Assembly (NCBI RefSeq): GCF_016864555.1 | Contig: NZ_CP044011.1 | Coordinates: 1,097,001 to 1,161,000, forward strand | Direction: 5' to 3' | Source: Sinorhizobium sp. BG8 | GTDB lineage: Bacteria; Pseudomonadota; Alphaproteobacteria; Rhizobiales; Rhizobiaceae | DNA: 64,000 nucleotides | Shown: piece by piece, positions 19,309-28,228 of the stretch | How the letters are laid out: each line of letters starts with the position of its first letter | How positions within the stretch are numbered: position 1 is the stretch's first letter | Made by a program: the position numbers and the translations under genes | Notes under the pieces: generated by a model | What the model was told of the DNA's origin: nothing | Databases searched by the model: none | What the model saw: the letters and a program-made list of their open reading frames with translations, nothing else

Positions 19309-19773
19309 TCAGGCGGCGTTCGAGGTGTGCTCCTCGCTGAGGCATGCGAAGATTGCGGTCGCCGAATCCGAAGAGCGCAGCTTTGCAACCATCGCCGGAT
19401 CGCGAAGGACCCGGGCGATGCGCGAAAGCGCCTTCAGGTGGTCGGCACCCGCCCCTTCGGGCGCGAGCAGCAGGAAGACGAGGTCCACGGGCTGGTCGTC
19501 AAGGGCTTCGAAATCGACGGGCGTTTCGAGACGTGCGAAAAGCCCGGTGATCTCGGTAAGCTCCTTGAGCTTGCCGTGAGGAATCGCAATACCGTTGCCC
19601 ACTCCGGTCGAGCCGAGACGCTCTCTCTGGAGGATGACGTCGAAGATCTCGCGTTCCGCGAGACCCGTGATCTTTGCCGCTTTGGCCGCCAGCTCCTGAA
19701 GCAGCTGCTTCTTGGAATTGGCTCTCATTGCCGGAATAATCGCACTCTGCTGCAGTAGACCTGCCAATGCCAT
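19309..19773 (-). CDS. ptsN: Nitrogen-PTS EIIA protein (PtsN)
   Basis: A 154-residue EIIA-Ntr domain. The phosphorylatable histidine is His66 in GIAIPHGKL. In the nitrogen PTS it receives phosphate from EINtr/NPr and modulates potassium transport and nitrogen and carbon regulation. ATG 19773 has AGGAC about 7 bp upstream; the longer reading runs into a hairpin. It follows hpf and rpoN, the classic rpoN-hpf-ptsN cluster, although rpoN is separated from hpf by 261 bp here. Confidence 0.95.
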   Translation of the reverse strand: MALAGLLQQSAIIPAMRANSKKQLLQELAAKAAKITGLAEREIFDVILQRERLGSTGVGNGIAIPHGKLKELTEITGLFARLETPVDFEALDDQPVDLVFLLLAPEGAGADHLKALSRIARVLRDPAMVAKLRSSDSATAIFACLSEEHTSNAA

Positions 19774-19813
19774 GCTTTTGTCCTCGTGCGCCGCAGTGAT
19801 AGGATTGAAGAGA

Positions 19814-19838
19814 GGATGTGCCGCTCGCCGGCACATCC
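19814..19838 (-). other. Stem-loop between hpf and ptsN
   Basis: GGATGTGCC/GGCACATCC, a perfect 9-bp stem with a 7-base loop, lies 10 bp after the hpf stop and 40 bp before ptsN. The downstream tract on the minus strand is only mildly U-rich, so a partial terminator or mRNA-stabilising element is possible. Confidence 0.5.
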
Positions 19839-19848
19839 CTCCAATCAC

Positions 19849-20418
19849 TCAGCCTTTGATACTGGCTGCGTCTATCCAGCCAATATTTCCGTCGTTGCGT
19901 CGGTAGACGATATTCAAGTCCTCCTTGCCGAGGTTGCGGAAGAGAAGAACCGGCTCGTCCGTCATGTCCAGCGCCATAACGGCGCTCGCGACTGACATGG
20001 TCCTGAGTTTCTTCGTGCTTTCCGCAACGATGGTTGGAGCGAAGTTCTCGGGAAGCTCGTCGGCTTCATCGGGAACGGAGTCCATCACCGTGTAGGCCAC
20101 TTCGGCCTGAGCATCATGGCCGTTGTGGTGGTCCTTCAGCTTGCGCTTGTAGCGGCGAAGACGCTTTTCAATTCGTTCCTGGGCCGACTGGAAAGCCGCG
20201 AACGGGTCGCTTGCGACTCCATTCGCATGAAAATCCATGCCGCTATCGAGGTGAACTTTGCAATCCGCGCTGAAGCGTGAACCAGATTTATCCACGGTGA
20301 CTTGGCTCGAATATCCTCCGTCGAAATATTTGCCGACTGCCTCTCCAATCTCGTCTTCAATTCGCTGACGGAAGGAGTCGCCAATTTCCATATGTTTTCC
20401 GGATACACGCACACTCAT
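19849..20418 (-). CDS. hpf: Ribosome hibernation-promoting factor, long form
   Basis: A 189-residue long HPF. The N-terminal ribosome-binding domain covers about 1-100 and a C-terminal dimerisation domain about 130-187 (VMALDMTDEPVLLFRN ... GNIGWIDA). Long HPF alone dimerises 70S ribosomes into 100S particles in resting cells. ATG 20418 has GAGAGGAAAC upstream. ptsN follows. The 261-bp gap to rpoN holds no other gene that I can see. Confidence 0.95.
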   Translation of the reverse strand: MSVRVSGKHMEIGDSFRQRIEDEIGEAVGKYFDGGYSSQVTVDKSGSRFSADCKVHLDSGMDFHANGVASDPFAAFQSAQERIEKRLRRYKRKLKDHHNGHDAQAEVAYTVMDSVPDEADELPENFAPTIVAESTKKLRTMSVASAVMALDMTDEPVLLFRNLGKEDLNIVYRRNDGNIGWIDAASIKG

Positions 20419-20679
20419 GGAGTTTCCTCTCTGCTGTCGTTTGCGCGTGGCAGTCTATTCCAACCGAACCTGCGATCCAAGCTTTTCGCACGTGCTACGG
20501 GTTTTTGCACGAGAAGCGTGAGACTGCGGGGATATGGTGGAAGTTGATCCGCCTTCCATACGGAATTGTGGCGCGCATTAACCTTTCCCAATCACGAAGT
20601 CAATCGCAGGACTTCGCAGCTACCGGTCTTCAGCCCTTCCAGTCCGCCCGTCTGCCAAGGTTTGTGGTCCGAATTTCGG

Positions 20680-22248
20680 TCAGAAACCGGACACCTTCGC
20701 CAGCGCGCGCTTCTCGCGCCGCCGTTGCACGGAGGAGGGGATGTTCATCGCCTCACGGTATTTTGCCACCGTTCTGCGGGCGATCTCCACACCTCCTTCC
20801 TTAAGAATGTCCACGATATCGTCGTCGGAAAGCACCGCATCCGGAGCCTCCTGCATGATCATCGCGCGGATGCGATGGCGAACGGATTCCGCCGAGTGGG
20901 AATCGCCGCCCTCGGCAGAGCTGATTGAAACCGTAAAGAAGTATTTGAGTTCGAACAGGCCACGCGGCGTGAGCATGTACTTGTTCGACGTGACGCGGCT
21001 CACGGTCGATTCATGCATCTTGATCGCTTCGGCGATGGTCTTGAGGTTCAGCGGCTTGAGGTGATCGACGCCATGCAAGAGAAAGGCGTCCTGTTGACGG
21101 ACGATCTCACTTGCCACCTTCATGATCGTCTTTGCCCGCTGATCGAGGCTGCGTGTCAGCCAGTTCGCGGTCTGGAGGCATTCACTGAGAAAGGCCTGGT
21201 CCTCGCTGTTCTTCGTCGCCTGGCGCGACACCGAAGCGTAGTACTCCTGGTTCACGAGTACGCGCGGCAGCGTCTGCGGATTGAGTTCGACGTGCCAGCT
21301 GCCGTCCTGGCCGGCGCGCACGATAATATCGGGAACAACCGATTCCGAAAGGGCGGGCTGGAATGCCGTGCCGGGCTTCGGATCGAGCTTGCGGATCTCC
21401 GCGAGCATGTCGATCAGGTCTTCCTCGTCTACGCCGCAGATCTTCTTGAGTGTCGCGAAATCCCGGCGTGCGAGAAGATCCAGATTGCCGACCAGTGCCG
21501 CCATGGCGGGATCGAACCGGTTTCGGGCGCGAAGCTGGATCGCGAGGCATTCGGCGAGCGAACGGGCGAAGACGCCGGGCGGGTCGAGGGTCTGGAGCCG
21601 GGCGAGTACACGCTCGACATCCGCCAGCGGCCGCCCGAGCTTCAACGCCGTTTCAGCCGGGTTCGATTGCAGGTAGCCGGCCTCGTCGAGCTGGTCGGTC
21701 AGGTGCTGCGCAATCAGCCGGTCGATGTCGGAGGCCAGCGCAAAGGGAATCTGGCTGTTGAGGAAGTCCCGAAGCGTCGTCTGCCCGGCGACGAAATCGT
21801 CGAGGTCGTACCCCTCGCCACCATCGCCACCACCCGGCATGGATTTCCACTGCCCGAGAAGTTCCGGCGCATCGGCCCGGCGGGGCCCGGCATCGTCGGG
21901 GAAGACGTTCTCAAGGTTCGTGTCGTAGGACTCCGCCATGCTTCCTGCGTTGCCGGACGTGGCGGAATCATAGAGGTCACGCTGGAATTCGCCGCTGGTC
22001 TCCTCCGCTTCGCGAGCCGGCCGATCCTCGTGGACCGAATAGTAGTCCTCATGGTCGCTGCGGTCGGCTTCGCGAGGGCTGTCGTCATTGGCGACCACCT
22101 CGAGAAGAGGGTTTTTTTCGACTTCCTGCTCGATGAACTGCGTCAGTTCGAGATGCGTCATCTGAAGCAGCTGAATTGACTGCATCAGTTGCGGCGTCAT
22201 GACCAGTGACTGGCTTTGCCGCAGGAAAAGGCTGGCTGCGAGTGCCAT
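20680..22248 (-). CDS. rpoN: RNA polymerase sigma-54 factor
   Basis: A 522-residue sigma-54. The glutamine-rich region I is at the N-terminus (LRQSQSLVMTPQLMQSIQLLQM), an acidic region II follows, then the core-binding domain, and the DNA-binding end with the RpoN box ARRTVAKYREAMNIPSS near 495-511. It directs enhancer-dependent transcription of nitrogen-assimilation, fixation and C4-dicarboxylate genes in rhizobia. lptB lies 212 bp upstream on the same strand. Confidence 0.98.
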   Translation of the reverse strand: MALAASLFLRQSQSLVMTPQLMQSIQLLQMTHLELTQFIEQEVEKNPLLEVVANDDSPREADRSDHEDYYSVHEDRPAREAEETSGEFQRDLYDSATSGNAGSMAESYDTNLENVFPDDAGPRRADAPELLGQWKSMPGGGDGGEGYDLDDFVAGQTTLRDFLNSQIPFALASDIDRLIAQHLTDQLDEAGYLQSNPAETALKLGRPLADVERVLARLQTLDPPGVFARSLAECLAIQLRARNRFDPAMAALVGNLDLLARRDFATLKKICGVDEEDLIDMLAEIRKLDPKPGTAFQPALSESVVPDIIVRAGQDGSWHVELNPQTLPRVLVNQEYYASVSRQATKNSEDQAFLSECLQTANWLTRSLDQRAKTIMKVASEIVRQQDAFLLHGVDHLKPLNLKTIAEAIKMHESTVSRVTSNKYMLTPRGLFELKYFFTVSISSAEGGDSHSAESVRHRIRAMIMQEAPDAVLSDDDIVDILKEGGVEIARRTVAKYREAMNIPSSVQRRREKRALAKVSGF

Positions 22249-22460
22249 ACGGACGCTCTACTCCCCGACGATCCCGGCGGTGAACGTCATGTCCCAAACC
22301 GAGAAATCTCAACTGGCCCAAAAATTGCTTTTTTATGGGGTTTGGTCAAGCGATTGTAGGGCAAGATAGTGAATTTCGGTGCGCGGCCGGATGGCGCACA
22401 GAGGATAGTAACTCGCCCATCTGCGCATGCAAGATGGCGCGTGCCGTTAGGTGAAGATTC

Positions 22461-23273
22461 TCAGAGGCTGAAATTGTCGCCGAGGTAGAGCCGGCGGACA
22501 TCCGGGTTGTCCACGATGTCGTTGGCGCGGCCGTGGGTCAGCACTTCGCCCGCATGAATGATGTAGGCGCGGTCGATGAGCCCGAGTGTCTCGCGGACGT
22601 TGTGGTCGGTGATGAGCACCCCGATGCCGCGCGATGTCAGATGCCGAACGAGCGCCTGGATATCGGCCACGGATATAGGGTCGACGCCGGCAAAGGGTTC
22701 GTCGAGGAGCATGAAGGTCGGATCCGTCGCCAGTGCGCGGGCAATTTCCAGTCGCCGGCGCTCGCCTCCCGAAAGGGCAATTGCCGGGGATTTGCGCAGG
22801 TGCGATATGGAGAACTCCGCAAGCAGGCTGTCCAGCTTTTGCTCCCGGCGTGTCTTGTCCCGCTGATGGACCTCCAGAACCGCCCGGATGTTTTCCTCGA
22901 CGGTCAATCCGCGAAAGATCGAGGCCTCCTGCGGGAGGTAGCCCACGCCGAGCCGGGCGCGCCTGTACATCGGCATCGTCGTCACGTCGTTGCCGTTGAT
23001 CTCGATCGTTCCCTCGTCCACGGGAACAAGGCCGGTGATCATATAGAAGCAGGTTGTCTTGCCGGCGCCGTTCGGACCAAGCAGCCCGACAGCCTCGCCG
23101 CGGCGCACGACCAGGGATACTCCGTCGACCACGCGCCGACCCTGGTAGGTCTTGGTCAGGTTGCGGGCAATAAGGGTGCCTTCATAGCGCGACATGTCGG
23201 CGTGTCGCGCTAGGGAGTCCTGGGGAGCCTGCTTCGGGCTGCGCGCCAGACGGGAAGGAAGACGGAGAGACAC
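22461..23273 (-). CDS. lptB: LPS export ABC transporter ATP-binding protein LptB
   Basis: A 270-residue ABC ATPase that powers lipopolysaccharide extraction by LptFG. Walker A is GPNGAGKTT, the Q-loop lies in LPQEASIFRGLT, the signature is LSGGERRR, Walker B is LLDEPFAGVDP and the switch histidine is in ITDHNV. The start is uncertain: GTG 23273 gives the N-terminal extension seen in other rhizobia, while ATG 23195 gives a 244-residue core. lptA ends 13 bp upstream of the GTG. Confidence 0.95.
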   Translation of the reverse strand: MSLRLPSRLARSPKQAPQDSLARHADMSRYEGTLIARNLTKTYQGRRVVDGVSLVVRRGEAVGLLGPNGAGKTTCFYMITGLVPVDEGTIEINGNDVTTMPMYRRARLGVGYLPQEASIFRGLTVEENIRAVLEVHQRDKTRREQKLDSLLAEFSISHLRKSPAIALSGGERRRLEIARALATDPTFMLLDEPFAGVDPISVADIQALVRHLTSRGIGVLITDHNVRETLGLIDRAYIIHAGEVLTHGRANDIVDNPDVRRLYLGDNFSL

Positions 23274-23285
23274 GGTAATACTGCG

Positions 23286-23846
23286 TCAGTTCGTGGTCTT
23301 GCGGGACTTGGGGTCCAGCTGAATCATGACCCGGCCGCCGCACGCGTCGAGCTTGGCTTCGCCCGTGCTCATCTGCACTGTCAGCTGGCAGCCGACGAAG
23401 ACGTTCTTGCCTTCGGACAGCACGACCTTGTCGCCCTTGAGCACGAATGTTTCCGTGACGAGGTTGAATGTTCCGGTGTCAGCGGTTGCTTCCTGCGTGC
23501 CGGATTTCAGGTAGACCTTCTCGGATACGTCGATCTTCTCGATGTCGGCGTTGCCGCTCGTCATCGAGCCTCCCTCGGAGCGATAGTAGACGACCATGTT
23601 GCCCGACTGGAGGGTTGTCGTTCCCTGGACCACCTTCACGTTGCCGGTGAATTCGGCCTTGTTTTCCTTTTCCTTGATCTCGAGCTTGTCGCTCTGGATC
23701 TGGATGGGCTTGTCATTGGAAAGCTCCATCCCCTTCATGCGGCTCGTCGTCTCCTGCGAGTGAGCGACGCCAGCTGTCAGGACGATACCTGCAAGGAGGC
23801 TCAGGCGTGTGGCATGTCTTGTATGGAAGCTCGGGAAACCGGACAT
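23286..23846 (-). CDS. lptA: Periplasmic LPS transport protein LptA (OstA-like)
   Basis: A 186-residue protein with a signal peptide (about 1-31, cleavage near AHS-QE) and an OstA/LptA beta-jellyroll domain (PIQIQSDKLEIKEKENKAEF, then GNVKVVQG and NMVVYYRSEGG). LptA forms the periplasmic bridge for LPS between LptC and LptD. It lies between lptC (8 bp away) and lptB. Confidence 0.94.
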   Translation of the reverse strand: MSGFPSFHTRHATRLSLLAGIVLTAGVAHSQETTSRMKGMELSNDKPIQIQSDKLEIKEKENKAEFTGNVKVVQGTTTLQSGNMVVYYRSEGGSMTSGNADIEKIDVSEKVYLKSGTQEATADTGTFNLVTETFVLKGDKVVLSEGKNVFVGCQLTVQMSTGEAKLDACGGRVMIQLDPKSRKTTN

Positions 23847-23854
23847 GGACGCTC

Positions 23855-24523
23855 TTACTTTTCTCTGTTGCGGATGGCGGCGGGGTCGACATTGACCTCC
23901 ACCTTGCCTTCGAAAACGACGACCCGCCCTTTATCTGTCATTCGCAGCGACTGCGCAACAATCGAAGCTTCCTTGGAGCGGATGGATACGGGCTCTTCGG
24001 TCGACATCTGTCCGCCCTTTATATCCAGATGGGCGCTGCGGAAATCGGCCTGCAAGCCTGTATTCAGCTTTATGGTGAAAGGGGCCGTCATGTCGAGTAG
24101 GTCGTGGGCGCGATCGTAGACGCCGACACTGGCATCGACCTGCGCTATGATCTCCTCGTTGACCGGAACCTTGGCCCGAATGTTTTCCAGGGTGATCACG
24201 TCGGGGGTCTTCATGTCCTGAAGCGCCCGGTCGGCCTTCATCGAATAGCTGATGCCCTGCCGGTTACGGCCGGAAATAGCCGGATTGCGCATGACGACCT
24301 TTCCGTTTTCGATCGTGGCGCTGTCGATATCCAGGTTTTCAGGCAGGTAGGTCCTGACGATCGAGACGATGAGGAAGATAATCGCAACGAAGACGGCGGC
24401 CAGCGGCAGCGCGACCTTGAGGAACTTTACGCGCGAAGAATGACGCGTCGCTGCGCGATACGCGGCGGCGGACAAGTTGCCGGGGCTCAGCCCAAATTGC
24501 GCATCGTTGACTGTATTCAGCAT
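23855..24523 (-). CDS. lptC: LPS export system protein LptC
   Basis: A 222-residue protein with one N-terminal membrane anchor (about 36-58, VALPLAAVFVAIIFLIVSIV) and a periplasmic LptC jellyroll; GISYSMKADRALQD and the repeated beta pattern are typical. It accepts LPS from LptBFG and passes it to LptA. First gene of the lptC-lptA-lptB unit. Confidence 0.92.
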   Translation of the reverse strand: MLNTVNDAQFGLSPGNLSAAAYRAATRHSSRVKFLKVALPLAAVFVAIIFLIVSIVRTYLPENLDIDSATIENGKVVMRNPAISGRNRQGISYSMKADRALQDMKTPDVITLENIRAKVPVNEEIIAQVDASVGVYDRAHDLLDMTAPFTIKLNTGLQADFRSAHLDIKGGQMSTEEPVSIRSKEASIVAQSLRMTDKGRVVVFEGKVEVNVDPAAIRNREK

Positions 24524-24741
24524 GGTTCCTTGCTTCGCTGCGACTGTCAGCGTTTGACGACATCGGGGCCGATATGCTTATGACGGGCCCCATATGGATA
24601 TAATTCGTTGAAAAACAATGGATGCGGAAAAAAGTCCACGGACCGTTTGCCATCCGCTATCGTAATGCCATATCGGTATGGCTGTTGGCAAACGGCCCTG
24701 GCAAAGAAACAGGCCGCAGGCGCAAGACCGAGGGAAGACCA

Positions 24742-25692
24742 ATGGAGCAGTCCGCTATCGCAGACCGTCGGCATCTGCGCCGCAAGCTCACGTTCTGGCG
24801 CGTGGCCACCGTATTGGTCCTCATTGCCGCCGCTCTTGCGGCGGCGCTGTCCTCCTGGCCGGCCGGTGGGCGGCAGGATCATGTCGCCCGTGTGAAGATC
24901 AGCGGCATCATCCAGGATGACCAGGAGCTGCTGGAACGCCTTGACGCGATCGCGCGAAACAATCGGGCGAAGGCGCTCGTGGTGACGATTTCCTCCCCCG
25001 GTGGCACCACTTTCGGCGGCGAGAGCGTCTACAAGGCGATCCGCAAGGTTGCCGAAAACAAGCCTGTCATCTCGGATATCCGCACGCTTGCTGCTTCCGC
25101 CGGCTATATGGTCGCCACTGCGGGCGACACGATCATTGCGGGTGAAAGCTCGATCACCGGTTCGATCGGCGTGATTTTCCAATACCCCCAGATGAAGGAC
25201 CTGCTCGACAAGATCGGCGTCTCGCTGGATGAGATCAAGTCGGCGCCGCTCAAGGCCGAGCCTTCGCCCTTCCATCCTGCGAGCGAAGAGGCCAAGACGA
25301 TGATCCGCTCGATGGTCGTCGACAGCTTCGATTGGTTCGTGGATCTCGTTGCCGAGCGGCGCAAGCTTCCCCGTGACGAAGTGCTGAAGCTCGCCGACGG
25401 CAGCATCTACACGGGCCGGCAGGCTCTGAAGGCCAAGCTGGTCGACAGTCTGGGCGGGCCGGAGGCGATCAAGGCATATCTCAAGAGCAGGAACGTCAAT
25501 CCGGACCTGGAGATCGTCGACTACGACCCACCCCGCAGGGCAAGCGCGCTGTGGCTGGCCTCGAGCCTCGCCACCGCTTTCAAGGCGCTTGGCGGCGAGT
25601 TTTTCGGCGTCGCACCATTGATTGAAAAGATTGGCGACGAAAAGTTGTTCCTTGACGGTCTTGTTTCCGTTTGGCAGGTTGGTCGCAATTGA
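24742..25692 (+). CDS. sppA: Signal peptide peptidase SppA, short form
   Basis: A 316-residue membrane serine protease that degrades cleaved signal peptides. A single N-terminal membrane segment lies at about 19-38. The Ser/Lys dyad can be placed: Ser119 in TLAASAGY and Lys171, 52 residues later, the same spacing as in Bacillus SppA. ATG 24742 follows GAGGGAAGACC. ihfB begins 27 bp after the stop. Divergent from lptC. Confidence 0.94.
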   Translation: MEQSAIADRRHLRRKLTFWRVATVLVLIAAALAAALSSWPAGGRQDHVARVKISGIIQDDQELLERLDAIARNNRAKALVVTISSPGGTTFGGESVYKAIRKVAENKPVISDIRTLAASAGYMVATAGDTIIAGESSITGSIGVIFQYPQMKDLLDKIGVSLDEIKSAPLKAEPSPFHPASEEAKTMIRSMVVDSFDWFVDLVAERRKLPRDEVLKLADGSIYTGRQALKAKLVDSLGGPEAIKAYLKSRNVNPDLEIVDYDPPRRASALWLASSLATAFKALGGEFFGVAPLIEKIGDEKLFLDGLVSVWQVGRN

Positions 25693-25719
25693 AAAAACAA
25701 GAATTTTGAGGGTGCTACA

Positions 25720-26022
25720 GTGATCAAGTCGGAACTGGTACAGATTGTTGCCGCTCGCAATCCTCACTTGTATCACCGCGACGTTGAGAACATCGTCAAC
25801 GCGGTGCTGGACGAAATCACCGACGCCCTCGCAAGCGGAAACCGCGTCGAGCTCCGCGGGTTTGGCGCCTTCTCGGTGAAGAACCGGCCGTCGCGGTCGG
25901 GACGCAATCCGCGTACGGGTGACTCCGTGTTCGTGGAAGAGAAGTGGGTCCCGTTCTTCAAGACAGGCAAGGAACTGCGCGAGCGCCTGAATCCCGACCA
26001 GGCGGATCACGAAGACGATTGA
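25720..26022 (+). CDS. ihfB: Integration host factor subunit beta
   Basis: A 100-residue HU/IHF-family protein starting at GTG with GAGGG upstream. The beta-arm with its DNA-intercalating proline is in [10 protein letters not shown], and the family signature [18 protein letters not shown] is intact. With IHF-alpha it bends DNA, for instance at sigma-54 promoters. The stop codon lies inside a GAAGACGAT/ATCGTCTTC hairpin (26011-26035). Confidence 0.95.
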   Translation: MIKSELVQIVAARNPHLYHRDVENIVNAVLDEITDALASGNRVELRGFGAFSVKNRPSRSGRNPRTGDSVFVEEKWVPFFKTGKELRERLNPDQADHEDD

Positions 26023-26118
26023 GACGATCGTCTTCCCATCAGGGGCGGTGAGTGAAGCGACGGGCTCTGCCGTGCTTTCGAACCGCTCGCTCGGCGCTAT
26101 GCGTGCCGGAGGCCATAA

Positions 26119-26463
26119 ATGCTCAAGAAAGTCATCAACGTCGTCATCCTCGTTCCGATCGCAATCGTGCTGATCGTGCTGTCGGTGGCCAACCGGCAGT
26201 CCGTGACGCTGGCGCTCAATCCGTTCAATCCGGAAGACAGCGTCCTGTCGATGACGGCGCCATTCTTCGTCTACCTGTTCGTTGCCGTTATTTTCGGGAT
26301 GGTCGTCGGATCGCTGGCGACCTGGTTCAGCCAGGGAAAATACCGCAAGCGCGCGCGCAACGAAGCCAACGAAGCGCTGAAATGGCACGCGGAAGCTGAA
26401 AAGCACAAGAGCCGCGCCGAGACCATCGCCGCGCAAACGCTCTTGCCAAACACTTCGAGATAA
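26119..26463 (+). CDS. LapA-domain (DUF1049) inner-membrane protein
   Basis: A 114-residue protein with two hydrophobic segments (about 6-24 and 47-69) and a charged C-terminal helix, the layout of LapA/YciS proteins that in E. coli work with LapB in controlling LpxC and LPS levels. GGAGG lies 7 bp before the ATG. It follows ihfB, as in many Proteobacteria. No lapB gene is seen here. Confidence 0.88.
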   Translation: MLKKVINVVILVPIAIVLIVLSVANRQSVTLALNPFNPEDSVLSMTAPFFVYLFVAVIFGMVVGSLATWFSQGKYRKRARNEANEALKWHAEAEKHKSRAETIAAQTLLPNTSR

Positions 26464-26475
26464 TCGTCCCCATGT

Positions 26476-26498
26476 GCGGCGCCTGAAGCAGGCGCCGC
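26476..26498. terminator. Hairpin between convergent lapA-like and coxG-like genes
   Basis: GCGGCGCCT/AGGCGCCGC, a perfect 9-bp stem with a 5-base loop in the 43-bp convergent gap. There is no long T-tract, so termination efficiency is uncertain. Confidence 0.5.
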
Positions 26499-26506
26499 TG
26501 CCCTTA

Positions 26507-26959
26507 TCAGGCGGAAGCGCCGGCGTTGAGGCGCTGGCCGAAATCCGCGAAGAACTGCGCGGCAAGTTTCTTCGACGTCGAGTCGATCAGCCGTGAGCCA
26601 AGCTGGGCGAGCTTGCCGCCGATCTGGGCCTTCACGTCATAGGCAAGTATCGTGTCCGCCCCATCTTCGCGAAGGGAAACATCCGCTCCCCCCTTGGCGA
26701 ACCCCGCGATCCCGCCCTTTCCTTCGCCCGAAATCGTGTAGCTCTCGGGCGGGTTGAGGTTGGAAAGCGTCACCTCTCCCGTGAAGGTCGCTGATACCGG
26801 GCCGATCTTGATCTTGACGACGGCCTCCAGCTCGGTTGGCGACTTCATCGTAAGCGATTGACAGCCCGGTATGCAGGCTTTCAGAATTTCAGGATCGTTC
26901 AATGCGGCCCATACCGCCTCGCGTGGTGCTGCGATACGTTCTTCGCCCGTCATGTCCAT
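26507..26959 (-). CDS. CoxG-like SRPBCC protein
   Basis: A 150-residue member of the carbon-monoxide-dehydrogenase subunit G group (SRPBCC fold): begins MDMTGEERIAAPREAVWAAL, with IPGCQSL and EVTLSNLNPPESYTI typical of the family. ATG 26959 has GGGAGGG 6 bp upstream. CoxG proteins recruit assembly factors for Mo-Cu CODH, but many orphan copies exist and no cox genes are in the window, so the role here is unknown. Confidence 0.85.
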   Translation of the reverse strand: MDMTGEERIAAPREAVWAALNDPEILKACIPGCQSLTMKSPTELEAVVKIKIGPVSATFTGEVTLSNLNPPESYTISGEGKGGIAGFAKGGADVSLREDGADTILAYDVKAQIGGKLAQLGSRLIDSTSKKLAAQFFADFGQRLNAGASA

Positions 26960-27298
26960 GATGTTCCCTCCCAACTTCATGCGGCTGAAGACTTATTGCA
27001 GATCGGAAACATCTTTGCCAAGTGGGGCAGGGGTGCTATTTGGTCTCGCTTCCCCGGCGGCCGCCCGGGCCTCGTGCAACCGTAGACGGATATCGATCTT
27101 GAAGGACAAACAACGCCGGCCGAAGAGCAGGCCGGAGGCACCAGCCGGCAAACGTCCGGGAGGGCATGCCCCCGCACAGCGTCGGCAGTCAAGGCAACGT
27201 CGCGCCAGGAGCGGCCGGACGCCGGTGCCAGGGCTCGACCTGCCGGCGGCAAGATAACCCCGTCAGCTGCGCCCACGGAGGCCGTTTCGCGCCCGCTT
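26960..27298. other. Intergenic region without a gene I can support
   Basis: A 339-bp GC-rich gap between divergent coxG-like and rRNA methyltransferase genes. Open frames here lack ribosome-binding sites and family similarity. GC-rich inverted repeats are present but no clear promoter could be picked. Confidence 0.5.
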
Positions 27299-28228
27299 AT
27301 GAAGCGCGAGGGTGAAAGGCCCGCGGAGCGCGTACCCGTCATCCTGGAAACGATCGGCACCGACGCGTATCGCCTTGTCGACATGGGCAATGGCGAGAAG
27401 CTGGAACAGTACGGGCCCTACCGCATCGTGAGACCGGAGGCGCAGGCGCTGTGGCCGCGCAGCCTGCCGTCGTCGATTTGGGACAAGGCGGACGCCGTCT
27501 TCACCGGAGACACGGACGAGGATGGCATGGGCCGGTGGCGATTTCCCCACCAGGCGCTCGGCGAGACCTGGCCGATGCAGCTTCTGGGAACCGATTTCCA
27601 CGGTCGGTTCACCGCCTTTCGCCATGTCGGGGTCTTTCCCGAACAGCTGGTCCACTGGCAATGGGTGCAGGACCAGATCAAGGCGGCAGACCGGCCCCTC
27701 AAGGTGTTGAATCTCTTCGGCTACACCGGCGTCGCCTCGCTTGTTGCCGCGCGGGCAGGCGCCGAGGTGACCCACGTGGACGCTTCGAAGAAGGCCATCG
27801 GCTGGGCGCGTGAAAACCAGGCGCTCGGCCGCGGCGAAGGCCTGCCGATCCGCTGGATATGCGAAGACGCCATGAAGTTCATCCAGCGCGAGGAACGGCG
27901 CGGCAGCCGCTACGACATCATCCTGACCGACCCGCCCAAGTTCGGACGTGGCCCGAACGGCGAGGTCTGGCAACTTTTCGACCATCTGCCGCTCATGCTC
28001 GACATATGCCGGGAGATCCTGTCGCCAAACGCGGTCGGGCTGGTGCTGACGGCCTATTCGATACGGGCAAGTTTCTATTCCATCCATGAACTGATGCGCG
28101 ATATCATGCGCGGGCGCGGTGGCGTGGTCGAATCGGGCGAACTTGTTATCCGTGAGAGCGGGCCGGATGGCAAAACGCCGGGGCATGCGCTCTCCACATC
28201 CCTCTTCAGCCGTTGGGTTACGAAATGA
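27299..28228 (+). CDS. Class I SAM-dependent rRNA methyltransferase (RlmI/RlmK-like)
   Basis: A 309-residue methyltransferase with the SAM-binding loop NLFGYTGVAS near residue 139, an acidic DASKKAIGWARENQ, and the catalytic motif TDPPKFGRG, as in 23S rRNA C5/N2 methyltransferases of the RlmI/RlmK/RsmL group. The usual PUA domain is absent; instead there is a short beta N-terminus with EQYGPYRIVRPEAQALW typical of the rhizobial form. The modified base is not known. Its stop overlaps the start of the next gene in an ATGA. Confidence 0.85.
   Translation: MKREGERPAERVPVILETIGTDAYRLVDMGNGEKLEQYGPYRIVRPEAQALWPRSLPSSIWDKADAVFTGDTDEDGMGRWRFPHQALGETWPMQLLGTDFHGRFTAFRHVGVFPEQLVHWQWVQDQIKAADRPLKVLNLFGYTGVASLVAARAGAEVTHVDASKKAIGWARENQALGRGEGLPIRWICEDAMKFIQREERRGSRYDIILTDPPKFGRGPNGEVWQLFDHLPLMLDICREILSPNAVGLVLTAYSIRASFYSIHELMRDIMRGRGGVVESGELVIRESGPDGKTPGHALSTSLFSRWVTK

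Noticed and set aside
20286-20294. TTATCCACG, one mismatch from a DnaA box
   Set aside because: Single copy inside hpf coding sequence; expected by chance in 64 kb.
24554-24604. Promoter of sppA from TTGACG (24554) and TATAAT (24599)
   Set aside because: The two elements are 39 bp apart, too far for one promoter, and neither has a partner at the proper distance.
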